Part shown: in pieces, positions 10,881 through 20,611 of the stretch
How the letters are laid out: each line of letters opens with the position of its first letter
Position numbering within the stretch: position 1 is the first letter of the stretch
Assembly (NCBI RefSeq): GCF_963678635.1
Contig: NC_087064.1
Location: 36,961,716-37,025,715, forward strand
Source: Symsagittifera roscoffensis
Taxonomy: Eukaryota > Xenacoelomorpha > Acoela > Convolutidae
Reading direction: 5' to 3'
Length of the DNA: 64,000 bases
Position numbers and translations under genes: made by a program
Notes under the pieces: generated by a model
Told to the model about the DNA's origin: nothing
Seen by the model: only the letters and a program-made list of their open reading frames with translations
Databases searched by the model: none

Positions 10881-11180
10881 CTTTAAAAACTCTTAAATCA
10901 GCACAATTATTCATTTCGATAACAAAACAATGTGAAGACCCGATGCTGATCGTTCATTATAGAATTAAACAAATTCAAAATTTTGCAAGCAGACTGCAAA
11001 AAGTAGCCAATGTTCAAGTACCATAGCTGAAATCATTATTTTGTTATGACTGAGAGTCAGGAGTGGTGATTTAAAAACTGCCTTTTAATGGATTAAATTC
11101 CATCTATCTTAGAAAAACCTGTTCGCCGTTTGACCACTACATTTGAAGATTATTTAACAAAAAAAAACAGATTAAGCGGT
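10881..11180. other. Spacer between divergent PLE remnants
   Basis: Nothing is recognisable here. By position it corresponds to the stretch between PLE1 and PLE2 in the younger units, but sequence similarity to them is not visible by eye. Confidence 0.35.
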
Positions 11181-11375
11181 AGGCCTGCACTTGCAGCAAT
11201 GCAGACTTGAGGCGAAAAGCGCAGATGTTCGTTGGAAAATTATATATAGATCGAACACCCAAATTGAATTATAAACACTACAGCTAATGCAAATAAGGAA
11301 AGGCACGCCTGACTTGAACACGTGCAGTGAGTTTAGAAGCTGGAAGTTGTCACAAACATTTAAATCACCAATTTT
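11181..11375 (+). pseudogene. Ancient PLE2 GIY-YIG C-terminal remnant (copy 0)
   Basis: Around 11265-11370 the DNA follows the end of the PLE endonuclease. The bases read as cacta.ag..ct.tgca.at..gga in step with the LEALHIWRER segment, and one frame gives LNTCSEFRSWKLSQTF against INTRDEFRSRELTLKL of the copy at 15237. Frames are broken. It lies on the plus strand, divergent from the PLE1 remnant at 9097-10880 and upstream of block S, the same layout as in the younger units. That shared layout is the main support for the call. Confidence 0.5.
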
Positions 11376-11744
11376 TTTCTCTAATTTTCTGTTCGAAAAC
11401 TTACTTGTCTAAACCGATGTTTTGATTCAGGAACTTCTAGACAAAATAACGGAAACTCTTCATGACAAATTTTGAAAGTTAAAAATATTGTAAATCTAAT
11501 GGGTTGATTTTAAAGATTTACTGTAGTGACTAGAGTAGTTAACACACTGGTTCAGAGGAGTAGCTGTGGTAAATTGTTGCAAATAAAATTTCATTGATGT
11601 TTTATTGTGATTTAGTTACACAAACTATTACACAAATCCTGAAGATGCAATGAGTTGCAAAATTGTTTGAAATTTACATTTCCACGAAATTTATCTGATT
11701 GACAACAATTTTAAATAAAAAGATGGACTGTAGAAAAGAAACAA

Positions 11745-12500
11745 ATCTCACTGCAAAACGACCTGAGCTAAACCAGCTTAGTTTTTTTGTAATAGTTAGT
11801 CAAAAGTTTTTCATTTTTGATATGATTACTATGGTTAGCTTTAACGAAAATGCACAAGACGAGGTCTTAGAAACAAGTTCATCAACTTGACATCTACCGC
11901 CGGACACATTCCCACAAATCCTCCAATCCACACACAACAAATAAAGTTGTTATCTCTAAGTTTTAGTGCTTTTCGCAATCAAACATCAAGTTTTTTGAGA
12001 CATAACCTTTGATTTCTACTCCTTCATTTTTTGTTTGTTTTTAGGGAGTTATCAAGCCAAAATACAGATCGCAGTGACTGAGCCGCATTGCAATCGTTAA
12101 GATGAGAAATTTAGTGGTTCCTATCGCTAGAAAAAGTTGAAAAACTGGCTGGGAAATTTCGAACAAAATCGATAATTCATGAAATGAACACAAGCATGTG
12201 ATTATTCCCAAAAAAATCCAATCAGCTATTAATGACATAATTTATCAAAAAACTTTGCATCAATTTTTTTTATCTTCCTTTTTCTTTTTTTCCTAGATAA
12301 CAAAAATGTTTGCCAATTTAAATGTAAATTTAAATACATATGAATTTTAAGAGACGTTGGACGTCTTTCTTTTTATTTGAAAAGGCTGTTCCGTTTTTTT
12401 TTTTGGCTAGTTGATCTGCTCATACTCGCCCGAAGTCTACCATATCAATTTACACAAATTGGCTGATTGAACGCATTTGTCGTAAAAGCACACATCACCT
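11745..12500. repeat. Block S, old diverged copy
   Basis: Landmarks shared with the S blocks at 20204 and 25890 and with the 32-36 kb array appear in the same order. They are gctaaaccagc.ta.ttttt, tctaccgc.ggaca, aatc.acacacaaca, tctctaagttttag, aacatcaa.ttttt, gagttat.aagcc.aa.tacag and, near 12405-12480, ttg.tctgct.a.actcgccc. No coding function is evident. Divergence is high, consistent with the decayed neighbouring PLE remnants. Confidence 0.6.
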
Positions 12501-12750
12501 TCAGGAACAAGACTTATGCAGAATTTGCAACTAATTTTTTTCAGTGGGATTCGTAGCAGCAAGTTTTTATACGATAATAATCTTAATTTCAATGCACCAT
12601 GCAAAAGAACAGCCTTGCCTTGCCAGAGCAAAAGAATTTTAGCCCAAACACCAGGATCAGAAGTAACATCAACCATCAACAGCATCCTCAAAAACAAAAA
12701 AGTGGCGGACATAGCACAAGCTGATACATCATTTCAAAAAATACAAGCAA

Positions 12751-13222
12751 CGATCTAGCAAGAGTTTTGGAAACTGAGCGACAAATTACCTGGAACTGGA
12801 AAAAATCCATGCACAAGAACTTTACGAACAGGAAGCCACGCTTCATTTTTTTGAGCCGAAACAAACCGAATTTCAACCAATTGAACCACTGAAACAGCAG
12901 ATGCTTTCCGAATTCGATGAAAAATTAAACTACAAACAGCTATAGAAGTCGCAAGGATTATCTCAAACGTCTGCATAAGTTGATGAATCGTACTACAAAA
13001 CGTTAGCATGAGGTAGATTCTCAGCTTATACTTTTTTGCACAATTTTGTCCGCACACTTGCATTCTATGAGAGGAACCCTCAAATGACTCGAAGTTACGA
13101 TATACCAGGTCTGAATGTAGGCACAAAAAAATCGAATTGATGCCAAAATGTCTCTAAAAGTGGTGGTGGCCAACCAACTGCCTTCGTTCTCGTCTTCGCC
13201 ATCTGGCTCATTGAAAGAACAA
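12751..13222. repeat. Block R copy 0, with a long minus-strand frame
   Basis: Starts cgatctagcaagagttttgg and matches 20612-20928 and 26294-26763 closely through cgtctgcataagttg and ccttcgttctcgtcttcgcc. On the minus strand it holds a frame (13126-12755, 123 codons) with a hydrophobic stretch FEIILATSIAVCSLIF and the block KNEAWLPVRKVLVHGFFPV, present in all three copies. A second minus frame (13266-13021) reads SFNEPDGEDENEGSWLATTT. I do not recognise either. Because the copies are so similar overall, retention of the frame is weak evidence for a protein. Confidence 0.6.
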
Positions 13223-13971
13223 GGGAACACGCGAGTCTTTTGGTACTCTCTTGAGTACTCGGACATTTAAGATGGCTGTATTAACATAATTGTCTTGCAC
13301 TAAATCATTACCTATTGTTGCTTTATTAACAGATTTTACATCAATGCATAAAGGACACTGAAACCATTGGGTTTTCTAAGAGTCGCTAAGAGAAATATTT
13401 ACACAACTGATATGCTACCAACTAGAACAACAATCACATCTAATCCAATTTATCAGTCCTGAAGGTTTTAAGCAACCCTTGCTTGTACACTCTTTGTTGT
13501 TTTTCCTCATCTTGACGCAGCACAAAGGTAAAAAAAAAGGATTTTGACTGGTCTTTAGGGGACTGAACTAACCCATGATAAGCGGTTAGTGGGAATTTTA
13601 CAAATCAGCAAATAAACAAAAAGACAACTGAATTAAATTAAATTTTAAAATCGAATTATAAAAATGAAAAACAAGGAACAATCTCACCCGAGCTCAGTAG
13701 GCCCAGCAGCGCACCACCAGACTCCTCAAGCCAGTTCCAGTTTCCCACCTCCCCACAGAAATCCACTTGACAGACCTGTCTTTAAAATCCCTCAGAGGGC
13801 GCTCCACATACAGGCACAAACATCAAACATTACAAATCTATTTAATAAGTTCATCACAACAATTAGGCTAAATTTTTGATAATTAGGCTAAATTTTTGTG
13901 ATAGACTCTAGGCATTCAAACCTGAATGCCCTTATAAAGCAGAGTCTATCATCTACTCACATTCCGTCTGT
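13223..13971. other. AT-rich stretch with a 45-bp motif shared with the gypsy junction
   Basis: No gene is visible. At 13836-13880 lies atctatttaataagttcatc and its continuation caacaattaggctaaatttt, nearly the same string as at 1516-1560, beside the left LTR of the inverted gypsy element. Here the last 20 bases are tandemly duplicated (13861-13880, 13881-13900). Confidence 0.6.
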
Positions 13972-14161
13972 TTTAGAACCACGACACTCTACAGGACCGA
14001 TCAGAAGCGACCTGACGGTTTGACGCTCGTTCCATGGGCTGATGGTAAGCAGCTCTTGTGGGATGTAACGGTAGTAGACTCCTTAGCTCCTTGTAGGAAT
14101 AATGGCGGGTCTGTTTGTAACCCTGGTACGGCTGCCGCTGAAGCGGAAGAGCGAAAAAAGG
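13972..14161 (+). pseudogene. Non-LTR retroelement fragment, REL-type endonuclease-like
   Basis: From 14005 the plus frame reads KRPDGLTLVPW, ADGKQLLWDVTVVDSLA and later NPGTAAAEAEERKKA. The spacing of PD and D (RPDG...WDVTVV) resembles the restriction-enzyme-like endonuclease at the C-terminus of R2-type and related retroelement proteins, in which the two acids and a lysine cut DNA. An upstream LEP-like segment near 13973 is in another frame, so there is at least one frameshift. Similarity ends at about 14158, exactly where the duplicated PLE1 flank (gcagatctcactttgttaag) begins, so the fragment was cut off by that junction. Assignment rests on motif memory, not on a search. Confidence 0.5.
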
Positions 14162-14534
14162 CAGATCTCACTTTGTTAAGACCAGGATGTTTAGGAATCC
14201 GTTATTAAGATTAGCATGTGACATTAGTACAGCGATCGGACCAAATTCTGTCCGTACGGCTTGCTAGATGTAAATAATAGGCTATTTTCCAGTTTCCCTC
14301 CCCCTTTTCAGAATACCGAGTTTTATGTTTATTTTATGTATTATGACGGCTAAATGCGTGTTGTTATGCTGTAAAGTATGAAGAACAAATCTGTTCACAG
14401 TCGTCGATTTGTTCGCCACGCCAAATTTCATTGCATTATGATAACGTTAAACAAGCTTTTCAAAATTGAATTTGACAGGGGGAAACTGGAAAGGAGCCAA
14501 ATAATACTCCTTCTTACACTTTTCCTTACACTTC

Positions 14535-14879
14535 TTACAATTTTTTCGAGTAGCTCATGAGCCATATGAATGGCAGCAGGAACAGTTTTGTTTGGCTGTC
14601 TTGTACAGTTTCAGCCCTAAGCAGAGTTTGCTGAGTCTGCCAAATGTACTCAACAAACATCATTGAGCGACTTGATGTGGACTCATTGAAACGGCAATAA
14701 GCCTGCTGCTGCGATGTTTGACACGGACTTAAGTTCTTTCTTGTTTGTTTTTCGTGACACCAGTTCAAACGGTGATCACATTCTACACCTTTTGACCTGT
14801 ACGTGACCTTTTTATTTCGCTCGGAACAAGTTTTGTAAGCATTCTTATCCAGCACCAGCCTTTCAGCAAAACCCTTCAT
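14535..14879 (-). pseudogene. Decayed PHD-like finger beside PLE1
   Basis: The minus frame reads TCSERNKKVTYRSKGVEC and then DHRLNWCHEK, aligning with CPRCQKKMTYRTKGVEC and EICSNWYHLGC of the PHD finger at 16251-16679. Two of the zinc-binding cysteines are missing, so the finger cannot fold normally. The remainder (to SYSKKL) is unrecognised. It lies downstream of the PLE1 gene and of the hammerhead-like motif, which suits a second, tandem PLE copy of which only the start remains. A near-identical copy is at 27510-27833. Confidence 0.55.
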
Positions 14880-14949
14880 TAGTTCAATTTGCTAAAACCA
14901 CGGCAAGAGATGTCTCTACAGCTAAACTTTTTTGTGAACGTACCATGTT

Positions 14950-15016
14950 TCCAAGAAATTTAAAATGTTAATTCAAACGTTTTCGCACATTTTGTGCATC
15001 ATCAGTATTAAAAATT
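14950..15016 (-). ncRNA. Hammerhead-ribozyme-like core near the PLE1 3' end
   Basis: Minus-strand core: CTGATGA (15005-14999), then one T, a 5-bp stem GCACA/TGTGC closed by AAA (14997-14985), then GAAA (14984-14981) and the self-complementary AACGTT. This is the order of the conserved hammerhead boxes with stem II. A palindromic stem III would allow the dimer form known from PLE hammerheads. It is about 220 bases downstream of the PLE1 stop, where PLE terminal repeats carry such ribozymes. Stem I pairing is poor by eye, and the extra T after CTGATGA is unusual, so activity is uncertain. Confidence 0.4.
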
Positions 15017-15236
15017 TTTACAAAATTTACAAAACAATCAAAGACCTGAAAAATGAGAAACATGTCTAAAAAGGGTTTCAAAACTTTTTAACCAATCAAA
15101 TTTAAACAACTGTAATTACACAATATAATTACGTAATCATGAATAACATTTTTCTGTAAAATTCTGAGACTTTTTAGTTTTTTGTTCTTTCATGGTTATA
15201 ACAGTTCGATTTGGGAATATTTTTGATTCTGACATA

Positions 15237-15965
15237 TCAGTTTTTATAACTTTTAGCCATGTTATACATAGACAATAATTTTAATGTTAATTCCCGGCTC
15301 CTGAATTCATCGCGTGTGTTGATCTTCGGTCTCTCTCTCCAAATATGCAAAGCCTCTAGTGTCAGTAGTTTATGGGTGTTGGCTGTTTGGTCTATAATCT
15401 CTGACTTCAGCTCAGCAGTACCGCCTACCTCCTTATTACATTCTAACAAGTGTTGCCCTACAGGGGAGTCCCCTTTGCGGTGTTCATCGACCCTCGTGGC
15501 TAAATGTCGGACTGTCTGGTCGACATAGGTGGCGTTACATCCACTATATGTAAGCTTGTACACCACTTTGGATCTGAGTTTACGAGCAAAAGAAGTTTTG
15601 AGGGATGACAAGCATGTTTTCAATTTTCTTGTTGTAAAAATTGTTTGTGCCCCGGATATTAGCCGAACCTTTGCAGCTAACAGTTGAGATGGATTGCCTC
15701 GATATTGCATTGTAAAAAGGGGTGGTGAGTCTTTCAACCCTTTAATATTTCTCGGTTCTGATGCCTTCACCTCTAAATCATTCATTCCCTCAATGATCTT
15801 GTTAAGAGTTTCAAACACTACCCTGTCAGACCAAGTTTTTGGACTTTGATTTTCAATCCATTGCTTCCGATTTTTTTGCAATGCCTGGTCAAAATCTTCC
15901 CGTGTTGAGGTACTTCTGAAAACCCTATGAACCGTCCCTTCAATAACGTTTCTTTTGTACTGCAA
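15237..15965 (-). pseudogene. PLE1 copy A: linker and GIY-YIG endonuclease
   Basis: A 242-codon minus frame runs from LQYKRNVIEGTVHRVFRSTS through the PLE linker to the GIY-YIG endonuclease. In the endonuclease, VVYKL stands for the GIY part and ATYVDQT for the YIG part. The catalytic-type arginine is in LATRVDEH, VGQHLLEC follows, and the late glutamate is in LTLEALHIW. The frame ends at 15237. In copies B and C the zinc-ligand segment is KLTCSGC or KLTCSEC; here it is KLTYSGC, so one cysteine is lost. The frame continues upstream in phase across an insertion (16047-16250) that introduces stops. PLE proteins copy element RNA at a nick made by this endonuclease. The gene is broken but young. 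Confidence 0.82.
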
Positions 15966-16046
15966 AGGTGCGCAGCCTCTGAAATTTAGAACGGTGCCGG
16001 TATCAGTGGGTTTTTGGTACCAACCACATTTGACCTTTTTTGCTGA

Positions 16047-16250
16047 CGTTTGTTTTAGTCACATGACTAACTCGGTTCTTAATTGATGCATTTTTATATT
16101 CTTTTTAATGTTAGTTTTTATATATTTGTAACTTCTACACATCCATTTCCATTCCGGTTTTATAGGTGCTTTGTTTTTTAGATTAGCTGATGATGACGTT
16201 TCTGGAATTTATTTTACATTGGTCTGCCGTTTTTACCACTTTTTTGCTGA
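16047..16250. mobile_element. Short insertion inside PLE1 copy A with 12-bp target duplication
   Basis: Compared with copy B, about 192 bases (16047-16238) interrupt copy A. The string CTTTTTTGCTGA occurs at both edges (16035-16046 and 16239-16250) but only once in copy B, as expected of a target-site duplication. The insert begins with the palindrome TTAGTCACATGACTAA (16055-16070) after a few bases. It has no coding potential and contains CTGATGATGACG without a matching GAAA box. The 12-bp duplication suits a small non-autonomous retroelement; no poly-A tail is seen. Confidence 0.75.
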
Positions 16251-16679
16251 ATCCACGTTGACATTTAAGTCCAAAAAGGCCAAATTACCGTTACTATCAA
16301 GTTCTTCTATTGTGAACTGCAAGTTTGGATGCAACTTTTTGGCAGCCTCAAGAACTGCCCCAGGATCGCCCTCGACCGTTCTAACTATGTCGTCCACATA
16401 TCTTAGAAAAACTTTAACACCATTCACAGTCCGATCTGCTTCCTGTTGTTTTTTGCAAGTCATGCAATACCATATTGTTTCAGCGATGTCTCCGTATTCG
16501 GATTCCGATATGTTACCACAACCTAAGTGGTACCAATTCGAACAAATTTCGCATTCTACCCCTTTTGTCCGATAAGTCATCTTTTTTTGACATCTAGGGC
16601 ACACTTCCTTGTTACCCTCACTTAGCACGGTCAATTTTGGTACTTCTTTCTTTAATGCAGGTTTGTATTCTTTGACCAT
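16251..16679 (-). pseudogene. PLE1 copy A: PHD finger joined to RT YVDD box
   Basis: The minus frame starting MVKEYKPALKKEVPK holds a PHD-type zinc finger: CPRC, then KKMTYRTKGVECEIC, NWYHLGC and ETIWYCMTC (C4HC3 spacing). Only about 20 residues later comes the reverse transcriptase motif C, VFLRYVDDIVRT, followed by KLHPNLQFTIEELD and NLAFLDLNVNV. PHD fingers usually bind histone H3 tails, so a chromatin-targeting role is conceivable. RT motifs A and B, which should precede YVDD, are not in this frame. The frame is interrupted on its 3' side by the insertion at 16047-16250. Copy B has the same PHD-YVDD order, so it is not a local accident. Confidence 0.8.
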
Positions 16680-17087
16680 GTTTCGTTGCCTTGAAATTGA
16701 CCTGACTAACTGCCTTAATTAACAGTCTTTTCTTGGTTTCGCTAGCATTGACGTGGTTCATCTTGCTCATGCGGCCTCTTAAGTACTACGTCTTTGACTT
16801 TTTCCAGTGATATTTTTATATAAAAACTCTTCCCATAAAAAAGGAATTTTGATTGGTCTTAATTTGAATACTCTCCGAGATTCTTTGCGCTTCTAGTGAG
16901 GTTGGTTTCGATATGTGCAATCTCATTTTTTAACAAAGTTTCGAGAAATTCTTTTTCAGCTCATAAATGAGTTACCAAGAAATGAGAAAACCGGTCGTTT
17001 TGGATTAGTTATAATGCATCTTCGCTAACCCATTAAAACTGACGGGCCACGTCCCCAGTGGACCTCGTCATGTATACAAACATTAAT

Positions 17088-17330
17088 TTATTTCGTCTTT
17101 TTCCACATAGCCGACAGCTCCTTATAATCACCGATTTCTATCTTCTTAACGATCAGATGAATTGTTTTTTTTTTGAAGAGTTCATTGATATTCTTCTTCA
17201 TTACACAAAAACTAACGCCCTTGCCATATGCTATCGCAACCAATCTATTACTCTTTAGATACTTTCGAAATTTCTTAATGCCCCTGTCGGATGGTGCTTG
17301 TTTCATCTTTTTCGCATACGTTTCTGACAC
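17088..17330 (-). pseudogene. PLE1 copy A: RT N-terminal segment
   Basis: The minus frame contains IKKFRKYLKSNRLVAIAYGK and GVSFCVMKKNINELF, resembling the early RT block of PLEs in which a conserved K/R..V...DKG..FCVM segment binds template or nucleotide. It lies about 400 bases upstream of the PHD start, with stops between. The DKG aspartate seems replaced (YGKG). Homologous segments are at 22784-22984 (copy B) and, decayed, at 10233-10560; copy C has lost most of it. Confidence 0.62.
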
Positions 17331-18240
17331 TGACTCTATATCACAAAGAAACTCCCCGTTTTATTTCAATTTTTGAGATTCGAAAGAAAGATGTCAATAT
17401 CGGCAAGAAAATGAGTGTCCTTGAATACATCCCTACCCGGATATTTGGCCCCTATGGCAGCCACTGTTTAATATCATTTAGGAATGCAATGCCATCTGGA
17501 GCTTTAACCGATCCCTCATCTTGTTTCCTGGAAGTCGATCTTGCCTTTTAGATAACTTGTTTAGTTTGTTTTGATGGTTCTCCTGAGCTGTTGTTTTCGA
17601 TTGCTTGTCCCCAATGACTTAGGTGTTTCACTAGCGAAGTCCAAAATTTCTCATCTACTCCGCTCTGTAGTACCCTTCCCGGCTTTTCCAATTTCTCTTT
17701 TCGTTTTTCCTTGCCTTTTTAATCTCGAGTCTTCAAAGACTTGCCTGAAAACTGCAGATCGCTTATTGTTTGCAATTTATTTTGCGTTTGCGCAAAGCTT
17801 CGACAATAATGCTGGCAGGTTGTCTTGGTGCTGGAAAACAATCCGGAAAGACTTAGATCCATTTGAATGTCGTGGTGTATTGCCTGATTCTCGGTCACCA
17901 GCTCCAGCTCCTTTCTTTTTTCTTTACTGGTATCAGAATCCTCGCATTAGAAATGAAAAAGAGACTCGATTTGATCAACGGGTTCCCAATCAGGGGTATC
18001 GTTTCTCTGACAAAATACCCTTGCACAGATATTTTTCAGTTTGATTTGGATAACATTCAATTCTTGTACAATGTAAGCCCAAAAATTAATAGTGCGGTGG
18101 GTGTTGTCAAAAAAATTGGAGATCTCGTACCACTAGATACTTTTGAGTTAGAAGTGCCCTGCGTAGTAGAAAATAAAAGTTTTTCTGTAAGTTCTACGTT
18201 TTCGGGTTTGAGAAGCGTCCCAGAATAACTAACAATGTGG
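17331..18240 (-). pseudogene. PLE1 copy A: 5' region, no intact frame
   Basis: This stretch is conserved in units 2 (about 23050-23935) and 3 (about 28960-30190), and lies upstream of the RT start on the minus strand. Minus frames are short and interrupted, and I cannot identify a domain. The plus-strand frames here (for example 17571-18044) match between units simply because the DNA is duplicated. It probably represents the N-terminal and leader part of PLE1. Confidence 0.4.
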
Positions 18241-18735
18241 GCAGAAATTGATGCATCTTGATCAAATTAAGCATCAAACTTAAGAAACAAATCAAAAAAT
18301 TTAAAACTTCGCAGAAATTTCTGGCTAACTTTTATGAATGGTTAAAAAATGGTTGCGAAAACTTAATACAGAAACTTAGTCATATACGTTGAAATTGATA
18401 ATTTAAAAGTTCAACGCATTCTCAAATTTTTCAGCATATCTCACGAATCAGAGAGAAACTATTTGGCGTCGGCGCAACAAAAAAGCAAAGAATAAGAAAA
18501 AAAACATTTTGTTTAATCCATCTGAGTGGCAGCATTTCATAAAACTTTTAACTATTTTTCTCCTTCAAGAATTTATAAATTTAAATCTTTTGTTAGTAAT
18601 GCTATCATTAACTCTGGGGTTTCCTCCTGAATTTCAAAAATCTACAATGTAAAGTTAAAAATTTTGAACTCTGGCAATCAGCATGGTATCGTTCTAGTGT
18701 AATGATCTCGGTATTGACAAGCTGATGGTCTAGCA

Positions 18736-18942
18736 ATGAGCGCATTCCTCGCGGTAATTCGCGCACATCAATGGCTGAAGAGGTTCAATTTTGGTTTGAA
18801 ACAGCAAAAACCGGTGGGGGAGGAGGCAGAAACAACGGATGATATGATTGTTTGTGCCACAGTTGCAGCAGCAAAGCAGCATATGGAATGTAGGAGAATG
18901 AATGGAAGAGATGCCGTCTCAAATATGGAAAAGTTCTGCTGA
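18736..18942 (+). other. Small plus-strand frame repeated in each unit, unidentified
   Basis: A 68-codon frame beginning MSAFLAVIRAHQWLKRF and ending VSNMEKFC is present in units 1, 2 (24418-24624) and 3 (30701-30907) with only a few amino-acid differences. It lies upstream of the PLE2 GIY-YIG remnant on the same strand and could be a piece of PLE2. I recognise no domain. Overall identity of the units is high, so conservation of the frame says little. Confidence 0.35.
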
Positions 18943-19510
18943 GGTATACGCATCTTTAACCGAGATGTTTTGGTATATCGGAAGGTAGTGCCGCGCAAAG
19001 ATCAAAGAGCATATTACACCACATGTTGAACTTTCCACAGGTATGCGGCAATTACTTTGAAAGATGAGCAAACTCGGTTTTTTGATGCCGCTAATTTTCT
19101 GCATCTACAATTCACTCTTAAAGAAACTAATCCAGGCAAAAAATTGCGGTTCCATATATAAATAAAAACCTAAAGCAAGGTAGGAGGGAACCCAGCGCTT
19201 GGTATTGAACATCATCGTATGCTGAAGTTTTATTGATTTAGAGGAGCTGCGCCCCAACTCAATACACGTGTCATCTGTGGCACTGTTCAAATAGTGTTAC
19301 AGAGTACGCCTAGTTGACAAAGGTTTGATAAAGTTATGAGAACTACGAGGATGCAACGGCTGACAAGTTAGGTTAGTACCCTGAGATTTGGTTCAAAAAG
19401 TGGTTCACAGAAATGTTGAGGTTATGAGCGAGCTCCTGAAAAGTCTTAGGAGTGTTTCAACTCAATCACAAAAACTTGTGAAGCTCCAGTATTGATAATT
19501 AAAGATTGAG

Positions 19511-19918
19511 GTGACCAAAGTTAAATTTTTGCCAGCAGTTTACAATTTTTTCTACCGATTTTCAAGTAGTTTCCTCCTTAGGGAGTTCAAAAACATGCTT
19601 ACGATTGCTGAAGACACCTTTTTTAACGTTAAGCCCAGAAGGGTTGTTCACAAACTGGCCTGTAAGGGATGTACTTCCCTCTATAACGGACATATCGTTC
19701 GTCATTTCACCACTGAAACTCAGACACATGAGAAATTAGACTCACTGGTAGACCTCCACCTTCAACAAAGAGAGAAACAATGTTAGTGGAATGCTATAGA
19801 TATGTGTCGAGCAACCACAAGATATTATTCACACTAGAGGCAAAACATTTTAAGAAAGAGAAGCCAATATGCATCATGAACACGCACGATGAGCTTAGAC
19901 GAAAGGTGTTTACCTGAC
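19511..19918 (+). pseudogene. PLE2 copy 1: GIY-YIG remnant on the plus strand
   Basis: The plus frame reads LLREFKNMLTIAEDTFF, RRVVHKLACKGCTSLY, HIVRHFTTETQTHEKLDSL. It matches the PLE1 blocks RKLKTCLSSLKTSF, SKVVYKLTCSGCNATY and QTVRHLATRVDEHRKGDSP. After the stop at 19784 the next frame continues with NHKILFTLEAKHFKKEKP and MNTHDELRRKVFT, matching HKLLTLEALHIWRERP and NTRDEFRSRELTLK. It is therefore a second, clearly different PLE lineage with one frameshift. Its zinc cysteines remain (LACKGC), but the YIG part is lost. It faces away from PLE1 in the same unit. Confidence 0.7.
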
Positions 19919-20203
19919 ATTTTAGTCACAAAAGTTATTTAATTGAATTTAGAGGTAAAATGTTGTTGGCCTATTTTTTAACATCATAGTTTAGAAACAA
20001 AATTAATGTGAATTTTTGGAAGCAGTTTTTGAAGAAAGATATTTTTTTGTCATTTAGATTAGTTTATTAGAAAAATCGCGACAATTCATCTAGTTTCGAA
20101 AATGTCTCAAATTATCTTTTTTTAAAACCTTCCTTAAATGACAAAAACCTGACGCAGTATTTGCATTTTCCTAAGAAAAAATTTTAATTTCTTATTTTAA
20201 AAA

Positions 20204-20602
20204 AAAACAATTTGACAGCAAAATGGCTTGTGCTAAACCAGCCTAATTTTGGTAACAATGCTTTGAAATTTTTTCGTATGTTATCTGACTACTATGGTTC
20301 GCTTGTATGGAGATTGCACAGAACGGGATCTTAAAAAATATTTACCCCACTTTACCATCTACCGCAGGACAACCTTCCAACAAACCCTCCAATCTACACA
20401 CAACATACCAAGATGTAATCTCTGAGTTTTAGTTTCTTTTTTCAACTAAACATCAAAAAAATTTTTATACAACCCTTACATATTAGTCCTGCATGTTTTG
20501 TTCTTGTTTTCAGGAGTTAACTTGCTGAAGTACAGATCGTCGTGACTGGAAATTGATATAGGATCGTCATTAAGCAAGTACTGCAGCCCTAAAACGTCTG
20601 AG
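20204..20602. repeat. Block S copy in unit 1
   Basis: Contains the ordered landmarks gacagcaaaatgg, ctaaaccagcctaatttt, tctaccgcaggacaacctt, ctccaatctacacacaacat (from 20387), gttttcaggagtta and gtctgagccgcagtcca. The same block is present at 25890-26282 and is expanded at 32172-36130. No coding function is seen. Confidence 0.8.
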
Positions 20603-20611
20603 CCGCAGTCC

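Larger units (their letters stand above)
14159..20602. repeat. Composite PLE unit 1
   Basis: This is the first of three young copies of one composite segment. Left to right it has a 3' flank of PLE1, the minus-strand PLE1 coding blocks (15237-17330 and beyond), the plus-strand PLE2 remnant (19511-19918) and block S (20204-20602). Its left end gcagatctcactttgttaag reappears at 27113. The equivalent landmarks at 18736, 24418 and 30701 are offset by 5682 and 6283 bases. Differences between units are a few percent plus discrete insertions and deletions, implying recent duplication. Confidence 0.85.

Noticed and set aside
16171-16575. Plus-strand 134-codon frame opposite PLE1
   Set aside because: It is the antisense shadow of the PHD/YVDD coding strand and of the inserted element; it recurs in copy B only because the DNA is duplicated.
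17571-18044. Plus-strand frame of 157 codons (starts MMVLLSCCFRLLVPNDL), hydrophobic N-terminus resembling a signal peptide
   Set aside because: It lies opposite the PLE1 5' region, is truncated or shifted in units 2 and 3, and has no domain. A secreted protein is not supported.
20500-20540. Polypyrimidine-CAG string (ttgttttcaggagtta) in each block S, resembling a 3' splice site
   Set aside because: No open frame follows the CAG in any copy and no donor partner could be assigned; kept only as a landmark of block S.
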